A stretch of 64,000 bases of DNA, from positions 1-64,000 of the forward strand of contig JAQXDW010000023.1 of assembly GCA_029251165.1 (NCBI GenBank), in the 5' to 3' direction. Below, piece after piece: positions 42,101 to 51,074 of this stretch (the first letter of the stretch is position 1; each line of letters opens with the position of its first letter). A program made the position numbers and the translations under genes. The notes under the pieces were generated by a model. The model saw only the letters and a program-made list of their open reading frames with translations. It had not been told where the DNA came from and made no database searches. The DNA comes from Myxococcota bacterium (GTDB lineage Bacteria > Myxococcota_A > UBA796).

Positions 42101-44404
42101 ATGAAGACCGCACTGTTTTCCTTCCTCAATGTGCTCGCTGCCGGCTGGGCGGTGAATCTCGTCCGCCTCCACAACGACGCCGTCGCCAGCACCCTCGCGC
42201 CGGGGGTGCTCTGTGGCGAAGATGGTGGGTGCGGAGATGTGCTCGCCTCGACCTGGTCGACCCTCTTTGGGATCCCAGTCAGCGCGCCCGCGGCGCCGAT
42301 GTACATCGTCCTTGCGATCCTCGGCCTGCTCGCCCTCTCTGGGAGGCTCTCTGCCGAGCGACTCTCTGGAGTCGCAGTGCTCTGCGGGACCGCCGGGGTT
42401 GCGTTTGGCGGCTGGCTGCTCTACCACATGCTCGCCAGCGTCGGCGCGATCTGCAGCTACTGCCTCGTGATGGACGGGCTGAACCTCGCGGTCCTGCTCT
42501 CAGGGGCAGCCCTCCATCCCGGCGGCGTTCGCGCGGCGCTCGGTGCGGGTGCTGCAGCGCTCCCCCGGCTGGTCCGAGCCGGTCCCGAGGCCGCGATGAT
42601 CCCGGCAGTCCTTGTCGGTGCGCTCGCCATCCATGCCGCCATGCCGGCCCCGGAAGGACCATCAGAGGCGGACATTGCCGCTGCTGTTGAGGCGGCGACG
42701 GCTTCTGTCGCGGCCCCCGCTGCGGTGACGGGAGTCGCAGAGAAGACCGGCGAGACCCGCCGCGTGGTTCTCCCCGAGGCGGTCAAGGAGATCCCGCTGG
42801 GGGAGGGGGTCCCGGTCATCGGTCCCGAGGATGCGCCGGTGACCATCGTCCTGTTCGAGGACTTCCAGTGCCCGTTCTGTCGGACCCTTGCCGGCAACCT
42901 CCAGGCGCTCAAGTCCAGTCGTCCCGATGATGTCCGGATCGCCTGGTACAACTTCCCGATGCACACCGACTGCAACGCCGCGGCGCCCAAGGACATGCAC
43001 CCACGGGCCTGTGCAGCAGCCGCGGCGTCGATCTGTGCGGAGCAGCAGGGGAAGTTCTGGGAGATGCACGACGTGCTGTTCTTCAACAGCGCGAAGCTCT
43101 CCAACCGAGAGATCCTCAGCTACGCTGCCGGCGTCGGCATGGACATGACCGCGTACAAGACCTGCCTGCGCGATCCGGCCACGGGGGAGAAGCTCCTTGC
43201 TGATGCCCGGCTCGGCGCTGAGCTTGGGGTCAAGGGGACGCCGACCTTCTTCGTCAACGGACGGCGCCTGTCTGGTGCGCAGCCGGTCGAGGTGCTCACT
43301 GCGGTGGTCGATCGCATCAAGGAGGGAGCGGAGGGAAGCGTGCGCATGGACGTCGATCTGCTCGGTGAGGTGGTCGGTGCGGTCGGCGACGTTCCGACCA
43401 CCGTCACCCTGTCCGGTCCCTATGGGACGTTCTCCATCGATGCCTTCGAGGCGACCCTCGTCGACGGCGAGGCGGTGAGCCGCTCTGGTGGGGAGGTTGC
43501 GCGCGGGGTGAGCTGGTACGAGGCGAAGGCGGCCTGTGAGGCTTCTGGAAAGCGGCTGTGTACGGAGGAAGAGTGGCTGACCGCCTGTACCGGCGCGCTG
43601 CCGTTTGATGCCGACGGGGACGGCACCTACTCCGACGATCCGGTGATCGGGCGCCGGCATCCTTATGGGGCCTACCCGCAGAGCAGCTGGTGTGCATCTG
43701 CTCGAGAGAAGGATGATCCCCGCCCCCTCGTTGCTGGTGAGCATCCGCGCTGTGCAACCCCGGAGGGGGTCTACGACATGGAGGGGCTGACCAAGGAGTG
43801 GATCGGGCTCACCCCCGATCGGGCGGGGGTCAAGGGGGGCTCCTATTACTCTCGCAGCTCCGCTCGGTGCGGCTACCTCAAGGACAGCATTCCTCCCGAC
43901 GAAGCCGACGCCTCCATCGGCTTCCGCTGCTGTCAGGGATCAGCACCGGTCGCAGATGGCGAGCGCCTGCCTGGTGGAAAGGTCGGCGACATCGTTCAGT
44001 CTTGGCAGCTGAAGACCCTCGACGGGCAAGACTTTGACAGCGCCCAGCTCTCCGGAAAAGCCCATGTGCTCACCTTCTGGGCGAGCTGGTGTGGTCCGTG
44101 CCGCAAGGAGCTGCCCGTCCTCGCCGATCTCTACACGCGCTACAGCGAGCAGGGCTTCTCAGTGGTCGGCATCAACATCGATCAGGAGCCGGCGAAGGCG
44201 CGTGCGTTTCTGGCTCAGAACCCGCTGCCGTTTCCCTCCGTTGGAGACGCTGACAGTGCGCTGATGAGTCGATTTGATGCTGAGAGCCTGCCGACGGCAT
44301 TCTGGGTCACGGCCAGCGGAGAGATCCGCCAGAAGACCACCGGGTTCGACGAGCGAAAGGCTGCGGAGCTGGAGGAATTCGTCCAGAGCCTCCTGGAGCA
44401 CTGA
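42101..44404 (+). CDS. Four-domain fusion: VKOR, DsbA, FGE-sulfatase and TlpA thioredoxin
   Basis: 767 residues. Residues 1-180: a VKOR-like membrane domain with loop cysteines C38 and C44 and the CSYC active site (118-121). Residues ~235-410: a DsbA-like thioredoxin with CPFC (257-260) and cis-Pro in GVKGTPTFF. Residues ~440-612: an FGE-sulfatase (SUMF1-like) domain with FEATLV, VSWYEAKAACEASGKRLCTEEEW and the terminal IGFRCC. Residues ~625-767: a TlpA/ResA thioredoxin with CGPC (664-667). VKOR would recharge the thioredoxin domains using quinone. TAGAAC lies 6 bases before the ATG. The four-part order was not recognised as a known fusion. Confidence 0.88.
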   Translation: MKTALFSFLNVLAAGWAVNLVRLHNDAVASTLAPGVLCGEDGGCGDVLASTWSTLFGIPVSAPAAPMYIVLAILGLLALSGRLSAERLSGVAVLCGTAGVAFGGWLLYHMLASVGAICSYCLVMDGLNLAVLLSGAALHPGGVRAALGAGAAALPRLVRAGPEAAMIPAVLVGALAIHAAMPAPEGPSEADIAAAVEAATASVAAPAAVTGVAEKTGETRRVVLPEAVKEIPLGEGVPVIGPEDAPVTIVLFEDFQCPFCRTLAGNLQALKSSRPDDVRIAWYNFPMHTDCNAAAPKDMHPRACAAAAASICAEQQGKFWEMHDVLFFNSAKLSNREILSYAAGVGMDMTAYKTCLRDPATGEKLLADARLGAELGVKGTPTFFVNGRRLSGAQPVEVLTAVVDRIKEGAEGSVRMDVDLLGEVVGAVGDVPTTVTLSGPYGTFSIDAFEATLVDGEAVSRSGGEVARGVSWYEAKAACEASGKRLCTEEEWLTACTGALPFDADGDGTYSDDPVIGRRHPYGAYPQSSWCASAREKDDPRPLVAGEHPRCATPEGVYDMEGLTKEWIGLTPDRAGVKGGSYYSRSSARCGYLKDSIPPDEADASIGFRCCQGSAPVADGERLPGGKVGDIVQSWQLKTLDGQDFDSAQLSGKAHVLTFWASWCGPCRKELPVLADLYTRYSEQGFSVVGINIDQEPAKARAFLAQNPLPFPSVGDADSALMSRFDAESLPTAFWVTASGEIRQKTTGFDERKAAELEEFVQSLLEH

Positions 44405-44833
44405 TCCCGCTCGGTGGGAGCCGTCTCGCGCCTCAATCTGCTGGGTGTCGAGCGGGCAGCTGTTGGTGTGGTTGGTGATGCAGTGGCTCAGTGCAATGGC
44501 CACTGCCTTGAGGTGACTCATCGGAGTGCAAGCGCCTGATGGGCTTCTCGGAGGTCGCTCTCTTGGCGCTGTTGGGCTCCATGGAGTTCCGTAGGCTGAC
44601 GATGTCTTCAGCATCAATGAGCGAGCAGCGGAGAGCCTGGATGCACTTGATGAGCCGCATCCGCTTGATGGCCTCAAGCGGGTCGATTCGGTAGCTGCCC
44701 AGGGTACGGAGCGGTGGAGGCTGCCGCCCTCAATGCTCATTGTATCGAAGCATCAGGACGGTCACACCCGCTGCTCTCAGCAGCATCATCGATGCACGTC
44801 TCTGCTCTCTTGTGACTCGCTCGAGCTGAACCC
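44405..44833 (-). other. Gap with a possible decayed coding fragment
   Basis: On the minus strand, reading leftward from about 44700 in one frame, SYRIDPLEAIKRMRLIKCIQ and then ALRCSLIDAEDIVSLRNSM look protein-like with normal codon use, but no start codon with a ribosome site precedes them and the frame degrades. It may be the remnant of a gene. The rest of the gap shows nothing recognisable. Confidence 0.25.
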
Positions 44834-45274
44834 TCAGGCGATCTTGGCACGAGCGGGCTCTGCAGAGATGGCCTCGATGACTCGGTAGCGGTGGCGTGTG
44901 TCGAGATCGACGACCCACACCCGCTCGCCGTCTTCCTCCAAGGTGAACCGGGGGAAGTCTGGATCGGTGTCTACAACCCAGCGCGCGGCCTTCAGGTCGT
45001 AGACGTGGACGCTCCACGAGAAGTCATTGGTGAAGAAGGCGAAGGTACCCTCTACATCTACACCCAGTAAGCTGCACTCTCGGCTGCTCCAGGAGTCCAT
45101 CACGGCGCCATCCACGCGACGAAGCAGCGCGGAGAGGCCGCTGTAGTCGACCACCAAGTGCGCGCTGAGGGTGGCGATGCTGGTCGCGGTGTTGCGTGCG
45201 GTCCAGCCATCCACCTGGGGAACGGGAACGGGCTGGATGCTGGGGAGGTTGGGGCGGAAGAGTGTGTTCGTCAT
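44834..45274 (-). CDS. Small hypothetical protein
   Basis: 146 residues from ATG 45274; not recognised. The sequence is beta-rich with repeated aromatic strands (GTFAFFTNDFSWSVHVYDLK; RVWVVDLDTRHRYRVIEAI), resembling DUF-type small cytosolic beta proteins. There is no signal peptide. Two in-frame upstream starts exist (45346 and 45313) but lie in AT-rich sequence. TACAAT is a plausible -10 upstream at about 45305. Confidence 0.6.
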   Translation of the reverse strand: MTNTLFRPNLPSIQPVPVPQVDGWTARNTATSIATLSAHLVVDYSGLSALLRRVDGAVMDSWSSRECSLLGVDVEGTFAFFTNDFSWSVHVYDLKAARWVVDTDPDFPRFTLEEDGERVWVVDLDTRHRYRVIEAISAEPARAKIA

Positions 45275-45448
45275 GACATCACCATGAGTGGGTGCTGTCT
45301 GAATTGTAGCCATCAGCCCGAAATAGATCATGGTCGAATCGGTCACAATAAGACCGATTGATATGATTTGGACTAATAATGACCGTAATTGTTTCCATTT
45401 GACAGCAGATTCCCGGTTTTACTGGAATCATGTTCACTGTACAGTCGT

Positions 45449-46924
45449 TCAGTCATGCTGTCCAGCAGATGTGCTGTCTGCTGGTGCCGGCTCCTTCAGC
45501 TGTTGGATGGAGATTCCGGTCTCATCCGTGGTTCTCAGGATCACAACCGGTCCAGGAATTTGAGCAAGAGGCTGCCCGCCCACATCCTGAACATTGTCCA
45601 CCACGATGGGCAGACCGGTGAGTCCAGCGGCACGCCGGATGGCTGCGCGGAGGTGCATGTCGGCGACGACCTGGCGTCCCCGGCTTGCAAGCCACCACGG
45701 GCGACCATCGATCAGCACGCTGACCGCTGGGTTGTCGGAGAAGGTCAGTGAGATCGGGCCGAGGTCACCGAGCGCCTGGGCCTGCCTCGCGGCGAGGAGA
45801 GAAGGGACCTCGCGAATCACCCCGAGCAGCGCATCGAGTCGCCCGCACTCTGCCTCCCACTGTGCGATGTCTGCTGTCCCTGCATCGAGCGCCTGCTGTA
45901 GATCTCGCAGATCCGCCTCTCGCTGCGCAGCAGCACCAGCCGCCCGCTGGCTGTCGGCGAGCACCTGGAGTGCGAGGTTGTGCGCTTGTCGTGCCGCGCC
46001 TCCGGCGGTGGTGACCTGCTCTAACGATGCGGTGGCTTGCTCGTGTTCGTGCTTCATCACCGCAAAGGCATCTGCACCATCCTGCCAGCCTGGGCGGTTG
46101 CAGGTCGGACAGCGGTCTGGGCTGTCGGCGTCGAAGGCTGCGAGGCGGCGCGTGAGATCGTCGCTGTGTCTCCGAGCAATTCGAAAGGTCTCCGTGGCAG
46201 CCTGGAGGGCGGCGGAGGCGGTCTGCTCAGCAGCGACCGCCTCTGCATGGGGCAGCGCACCGCCGGAGTCGGCTGCTGGAGTCGGCTGCTGGAGTCGATC
46301 ACGCTGGGCTGTCAGCGCCTCCAGTCGACCGGCCGCTTCGTCTTGCTTCTTTCGAGCGATCCGACGCGCGGCGAGTGCCTCTTTTTCAGACCAGCCCGCC
46401 TCGACATTGCTCACAGTGTGTTGCTGCTGAACCATCAGCTCCTCGACCAGCGCCGGGGTGTCACCGGGAGGCAGGATTCGGATGAGGGCATCCCGGAACG
46501 GGCGCGCGTTGGTCGCGACCATCGGCTGCCATGACATCGGCACCATCACCATGCGGGCGATCTCTGGATCCTCTCCGATAAATTCCAGCTCGCGACTTAG
46601 GGCAGACTCGCTGCTCATGCTCCGCCGCTTGTCTGCGCTGATGATTGCTCGGGTCATCTTCTTCTTGCGGGTCATCCCCCGCTCCACAATCAGCCCCGAC
46701 TTGAGGGTGAGCCGCACTCCGACCCGCTCCGCTCTGTCGTTGATGAGCTCAGTGCGAAAGCGCCCGCTGGTGCCGCGACCAAGCAGGGCAAACACCAGCG
46801 CCTCCAGGACGGTGCTCTTGCCGATCTCGGATGGACCGGAGATCACCGTGGTTCCGTCTGGGCTCAGCTCTGTGGCAAATCGGCGGTGTGGGCCGAGGCC
46901 GACGATCTCGATGCGGTGGATCAC
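45449..46924 (-). CDS. Compact SbcC/Rad50-like ATPase with a CxxC hook
   Basis: 491 residues with GTG start and AGGAG 7 bases upstream. Walker A GPSEIGKST (30-38), a short coiled coil interrupted at C272 and C275 (RCPTCNRPG, a zinc-hook-like CxxC), a second coil, a divergent ABC signature in SRGRQVVADMHLRAAI and Walker B IVVDNVQD. This is the SMC/Rad50 head-hook-head plan at half normal size, close to phage and small bacterial RecF/SbcC-like proteins. No SbcD nuclease is adjacent; a metallophosphoesterase at 61897 is far away. Role: DNA end handling is inferred from the family. Confidence 0.82.
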   Translation of the reverse strand: MIHRIEIVGLGPHRRFATELSPDGTTVISGPSEIGKSTVLEALVFALLGRGTSGRFRTELINDRAERVGVRLTLKSGLIVERGMTRKKKMTRAIISADKRRSMSSESALSRELEFIGEDPEIARMVMVPMSWQPMVATNARPFRDALIRILPPGDTPALVEELMVQQQHTVSNVEAGWSEKEALAARRIARKKQDEAAGRLEALTAQRDRLQQPTPAADSGGALPHAEAVAAEQTASAALQAATETFRIARRHSDDLTRRLAAFDADSPDRCPTCNRPGWQDGADAFAVMKHEHEQATASLEQVTTAGGAARQAHNLALQVLADSQRAAGAAAQREADLRDLQQALDAGTADIAQWEAECGRLDALLGVIREVPSLLAARQAQALGDLGPISLTFSDNPAVSVLIDGRPWWLASRGRQVVADMHLRAAIRRAAGLTGLPIVVDNVQDVGGQPLAQIPGPVVILRTTDETGISIQQLKEPAPADSTSAGQHD

Positions 46925-46951
46925 AACAGGCTCCTGTAGGTGAGTTCGGCT

Positions 46952-47122
<171 letters not shown>

Positions 47123-47296
47123 GGCTGCCGGATCGCTGACGACTCCTTCGCCTCACTCAAGACGGATCATGGCGAGCGGCTGGCTGCTCGGCTGCGGGGG
47201 AGCTGCTCGGACTGGATGTTCGGAATTCAGAAGGCGACTGATCTCGCGGTGCGGGGCTTGTGCTTCCTGGAGAAGCACGGACGGTAGACTCTTTGT

Positions 47297-49048
47297 ATGC
47301 GCGCGCATCTCCTGCTTCTGCTGCTGGGCGTGATCGTCTGGGCGCGATCCATTCACGGCAGCTTCGTCAATTACGACACCCCCTGGCTGGTGATCGAAAA
47401 CCCCTTGCTCTCCGGCGGGGATCCATCGATCGCTCCTGCCATCTTCACCGACCTCTCCCTCTCCACTCGGTTGCTCCTCGGCGCGGAGTACCTGCCGATA
47501 CGTGACCTGAGCGTGCTGGCAGACTTCGCAGTGTTTGGCACCAGCTGGTGGGGTCACCACACCCACAACCTGCTCTGGTATCTCCTGTCGTGTGGGCTGT
47601 TGCTGTCTGTATTTCAGACGTTACTCAAAGATGATCGGAAGGCGTGGCTCGCAGCTGCGGTCTACATGGTCCATCCGCTTCACGTCGAGAGCGTCTCATG
47701 GCTGGCGAGCCGGAAGGATGTCATCTCTCTGGCGTTCTTCTTCGCCAGCATCCTGGGGTGGCTGCGTGGAGGGTGGCGCTGGGGCGTGGCATCAGTGTTC
47801 TGCCTTGGGCTGGCGTACTGGTCGAAGAACACCGCGATTACACTCCCGGCAGTTCTGGTCGTCCTCTCGCTTCTTCATGCGCGCCAGTCTCCGCTGCGCC
47901 TCCGGTGGTGGCTGCAGTGGATCCCCTACGGCCTGCTCGCGCTGCTCGGGCTTGCCTTGACCTTTCATGTCGGCGGCATGGTCTCGATGCTGTCTCCGGT
48001 TCGAGCAGACAGCGCCTGGGGGGTTCTCACCATTGAGGTTCAGGTAATTGGGCGTTACTTAAGGATGATTGTGGCTCCTTACGGGCTATCGGTGCGCTAT
48101 CCTGAGCCTGAGGTGGCATCTCTGATCGCTCCGATGTTCTTGTTTGGACTCGCGGCGCTGGGTGGTCTCTTGGCAAGTGCTGCAGCACTGTGTCGAGCTC
48201 GACCGGTTGTGTCGCTGGGGATCCTGTGGTTCTTCATCACCCTCTTGCCGGTCAGTCAGATCGTACCGATCCAGAACCTGATCGCGGATCGTTACCTGCT
48301 GATTCCCTCCGCAGGCTTGATCCTCGCAGCGGTGTCCTGCCTGCCGGCATCGCTGCTTCGAAAGCCCGCTGGAGTCGCTGCTGCTGCGGGGATTCTGCTC
48401 ACCCTGTCTGCTGCAACCTGGCAGCGGAGCGCGGTCTGGCACAGCTCTCAGGCGCTGTGGGCCGATCTGGTCGAGAAGAATCCCGCCGATCCCTACGGCT
48501 GGACCTCGCTGATCGGCGTGGCGGTCGAGGACGGGCGGCTGGATGATGCAGACCTACTCGTTGGGCAAGGGCTTACGGTGCTCCCAGATGAAGCGAGTCT
48601 CCTCCAGAGCCGCGGCATTGTCGCCATGAAGCGAGGGAAGCTTGCGGACGCTGAGGAGGCCTTTGTCGAAGCCCTGATCCTGGATCCTGATCTTCGTAAG
48701 TCAAGGTATAACTTAATGTTGTCGCTTGATGGCCAAGGCCGTAGTGAGGCGGCTGTAGAGGTGGGGAGGGCGCTGGTTTCTGAGCATCCGCTCTACGAGG
48801 CGGCCTGGAATGGACTCGGCGCTGTCTACATTGATCTGGGCCAGCCAGAGGCAGCACAGGCAGCCCTGGAGGAGGCGTACGCGCTCAATCCCTACAGCGT
48901 ATCAACCAACACGAATCTGGGTAACGCAGCGTTTCTGCTGGGTGATTCAGTTTCGGCGGAGGGGTGGTGGCGTGCGGTGCTTCGGCTCGAGCCCGGCAAT
49001 GACTATGCTCGCCGTGGTCTGAAGGCGCTCGGGGCTACCGACCTGTGA
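47297..49048 (+). CDS. TMTC-like GT-C glycosyltransferase with TPR tail
   Basis: 583 residues. About ten or eleven membrane helices follow the N-terminal lumen motif FVNYDTPWLVIENP (residues ~20-35) and the HPLHVESVSWLASRKDVIS loop, both like animal TMTC O-mannosyltransferases. Three to four TPR units occupy residues ~420-575 (NPADPYGWTSLIG; LEPGNDYARRGL). Such enzymes use polyprenyl-phosphate mannose as donor and act outside the inner membrane. TAGACT lies 6 bases before the ATG and no Shine-Dalgarno sequence is visible. The stop region overlaps the end of the convergent mannose-synthase gene by 14 bases. Confidence 0.8.
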   Translation: MRAHLLLLLLGVIVWARSIHGSFVNYDTPWLVIENPLLSGGDPSIAPAIFTDLSLSTRLLLGAEYLPIRDLSVLADFAVFGTSWWGHHTHNLLWYLLSCGLLLSVFQTLLKDDRKAWLAAAVYMVHPLHVESVSWLASRKDVISLAFFFASILGWLRGGWRWGVASVFCLGLAYWSKNTAITLPAVLVVLSLLHARQSPLRLRWWLQWIPYGLLALLGLALTFHVGGMVSMLSPVRADSAWGVLTIEVQVIGRYLRMIVAPYGLSVRYPEPEVASLIAPMFLFGLAALGGLLASAAALCRARPVVSLGILWFFITLLPVSQIVPIQNLIADRYLLIPSAGLILAAVSCLPASLLRKPAGVAAAAGILLTLSAATWQRSAVWHSSQALWADLVEKNPADPYGWTSLIGVAVEDGRLDDADLLVGQGLTVLPDEASLLQSRGIVAMKRGKLADAEEAFVEALILDPDLRKSRYNLMLSLDGQGRSEAAVEVGRALVSEHPLYEAAWNGLGAVYIDLGQPEAAQAALEEAYALNPYSVSTNTNLGNAAFLLGDSVSAEGWWRAVLRLEPGNDYARRGLKALGATDL

Positions 49049-49760
49049 AGCCCAGCCGCATCTTCCAGACTCCGACGACGCCTTCCCAGGCAATCGCCAT
49101 GCTCATCTTGGAGACCCCAGCGGTTCGATCCGGAAAGACAATCGGGACCTCTCCGATCCGAAATCCCGATCGAATCGCTCTCCAGGTTAGCTCGATCTGG
49201 AAGCAGTAACCTACGGAACGGATGTCATCGAGCGGCATCGTCTCTAAGACGGCACGCCGGAAGCACTTGAAGCCGCCGGTCAGATCTCGCTGGGGAAGAC
49301 CGAGCACGGTGCGAGCGTAGCGGTTGCCGCCTCGGGACAGGATGAGCCGGTGCAGTCCCCAGCCCTCGATTCCGCCGCCTTCCATGTACCGACAGCCCAG
49401 CACCAGATCGGCGTCGGCAGCCGCCGCCAGGAAGTCTGGAAGGTAGCGGGGCTGGTGACTGAAGTCTGCGTCCATCTCGAAGATGAACTGGTAGTCGCGA
49501 GCCAGTGCCCACCGGAAGCCGTGCAGGTAGGCCCTACCCAGTCCGCGCGGACCGTCTCGGTGGACCACATAGATGCGGTCATCGTCAGCAGCCAGCTGGT
49601 CTGCAATAACACCTGTTCCGTCTGGGCTATGGTCATCGACGATGAGGATATTGGCATCTGGAACAGCGTCCAGAATTGCCGGGACGATCTGGCTGATGTT
49701 CTCTTTTTCGTTGTACGTCGGCACGATCACCAGCGCTCCGACGCCAGTTGTCGGGCTCAC
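49035..49760 (-). CDS. Polyprenol-phosphate-mannose synthase-like glycosyltransferase
   Basis: 241 residues. VIVPTYNEKENI, ILIVDDHSPDGT, the DAD metal motif in FEMDADFSHQP and DLTGGFKCFRR are the DPM1/Ppm1 signatures. There is no membrane domain, as for soluble DPM1 forms. It would load mannose or a related hexose from GDP-sugar onto a polyprenyl phosphate at the cytosolic face. GTG start overlaps the sulfotransferase stop (GTGA). Its 3' end overlaps the TMTC-like gene, which would use its product. Confidence 0.88.
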   Translation of the reverse strand: MSPTTGVGALVIVPTYNEKENISQIVPAILDAVPDANILIVDDHSPDGTGVIADQLAADDDRIYVVHRDGPRGLGRAYLHGFRWALARDYQFIFEMDADFSHQPRYLPDFLAAAADADLVLGCRYMEGGGIEGWGLHRLILSRGGNRYARTVLGLPQRDLTGGFKCFRRAVLETMPLDDIRSVGYCFQIELTWRAIRSGFRIGEVPIVFPDRTAGVSKMSMAIAWEGVVGVWKMRLGFTGR

Positions 49761-51019
49761 GGCTTCTTCACCGTGATGTCAAACCGATCGATGTAGTCGG
49801 CAAACTGGGTGTGGATCTGTTCGACGTCCAGTCCATACCGCTCGGCGCTGTAGTGATGCTTTCCGCGCTTGTCGGAGCGGCCGTTGTTCAGCCAGCGGTC
49901 CATATCTACGTCCATGCCTTCAGAGGGCTCGAGGTCGAAGTGCTTGTGGATGCGGTGGACCATCGCGACGGGATCCTGGACGAGCTCGCTGAAGGAGACG
50001 TCGAAGAACTGACCGGGTCTGCCCTTTTGGTCTCTCGCCTCCATCGCACGCCGGACACCGAGATCGAAGCGCTCGGTGATGTGGTTTCCGATGGAGAGCG
50101 GCTCGAAGCGGCCATAGAGCATGCGCTGGTTGAGCGACAGCAGGCTGCAGTAAGACGCCACGCTCGCGACGGGATCCCGATGGGTCCAGACAATGCATGC
50201 ATCCGGGAAGACCTCAAGCAGCGCATCAAGGAACCACAGATGCTCTGGGCACTTCAGGACGAAGTCAACTCCAGGCTGCATGGTGCTGATGAGCTGGAGC
50301 TGCTGGCGATATTCCTGATAAGGACGGACCATGTCCGACTGCATCAGCCAGTCACCGACACCCGACAGCGAGCTCTGGAGGTCGTAGTTCATCACCGAGA
50401 AGGTGTTCGAGAACAGCGGCCAGCACTCCTCAGCGGTCTCCGCCTGGATCTCGTGGACGTACTTCATCTCGGGAGCGATGAGGTATGCGAACGAGAGCAG
50501 GCGCCTCGCGGAGCGGAGGCGCTTCTTCTGATCAATCGCAGGATCGTCTGAGACCGGGACCGGATTGACCAGCTCCCAGAACCGCAGCGCCCGGCGGCTT
50601 GTGTCGAGCGACAGCAAGTTCTGGAGCAGCGTGGTGCCGGTGCGAGGGAAGCCGAGGATAAACAGCGGTCGCTTGATCTTGATGTCGCGGATCTGCGGAT
50701 GAGTCTTGAGATGCTCTGCGATGGAGAGCCGGTTCGCGGCAGCCTGGACCATGCTGAGGTAGGCGTTGGTTCGGCCGAGGGCGGAGAGCGGCGCATTCCC
50801 CATCTGCTCAACGATAACGTCGAGACCCTCACGGAAATCTTCGCCGCCCCAGTCTGTGAGCCCGGTGCGCTTCTTTGCAGAAGTAAGGATGGACTCCGCG
50901 CTGAGCTCTCCAGGGATTCCGAGCCGCCACGCTGCTCCAGCGAAGAGGTTGATGGTCTTTAAGAGCAGGTTGTATTCCTGCTTCTGGACAGTCAGCTTCT
51001 CTGACACGGAATCTCTCAT
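49757..51019 (-). CDS. Sulfotransferase family protein
   Basis: 420 residues. The PAPS-binding P-loop-like RPLFILGFPRTGTTLLQNLL (near residue 120), WTHRDPVASVASYCSL for the 3'-phosphate site and the C-terminal FSELVQDPVAMVHRI are typical of the Sulfotransfer_3 family. It transfers sulfate from PAPS to a hydroxyl or amine; the acceptor is unknown, with a glycolipid or glycoprotein plausible given the mannose-synthase partner in the same operon. ATG 51019 faces the kinase gene 55 bases away. Confidence 0.85.
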   Translation of the reverse strand: MRDSVSEKLTVQKQEYNLLLKTINLFAGAAWRLGIPGELSAESILTSAKKRTGLTDWGGEDFREGLDVIVEQMGNAPLSALGRTNAYLSMVQAAANRLSIAEHLKTHPQIRDIKIKRPLFILGFPRTGTTLLQNLLSLDTSRRALRFWELVNPVPVSDDPAIDQKKRLRSARRLLSFAYLIAPEMKYVHEIQAETAEECWPLFSNTFSVMNYDLQSSLSGVGDWLMQSDMVRPYQEYRQQLQLISTMQPGVDFVLKCPEHLWFLDALLEVFPDACIVWTHRDPVASVASYCSLLSLNQRMLYGRFEPLSIGNHITERFDLGVRRAMEARDQKGRPGQFFDVSFSELVQDPVAMVHRIHKHFDLEPSEGMDVDMDRWLNNGRSDKRGKHHYSAERYGLDVEQIHTQFADYIDRFDITVKKP

Positions 51020-51074
51020 CGTGTGGGCTGCTCTGGGGCCCACTGTAAGGGGGGATTGGGGTACACTGTGTATC

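Noticed and set aside
44405-44480. Terminator after the VKOR fusion
   Set aside because: Only weak inverted repeats and no T-run were found.
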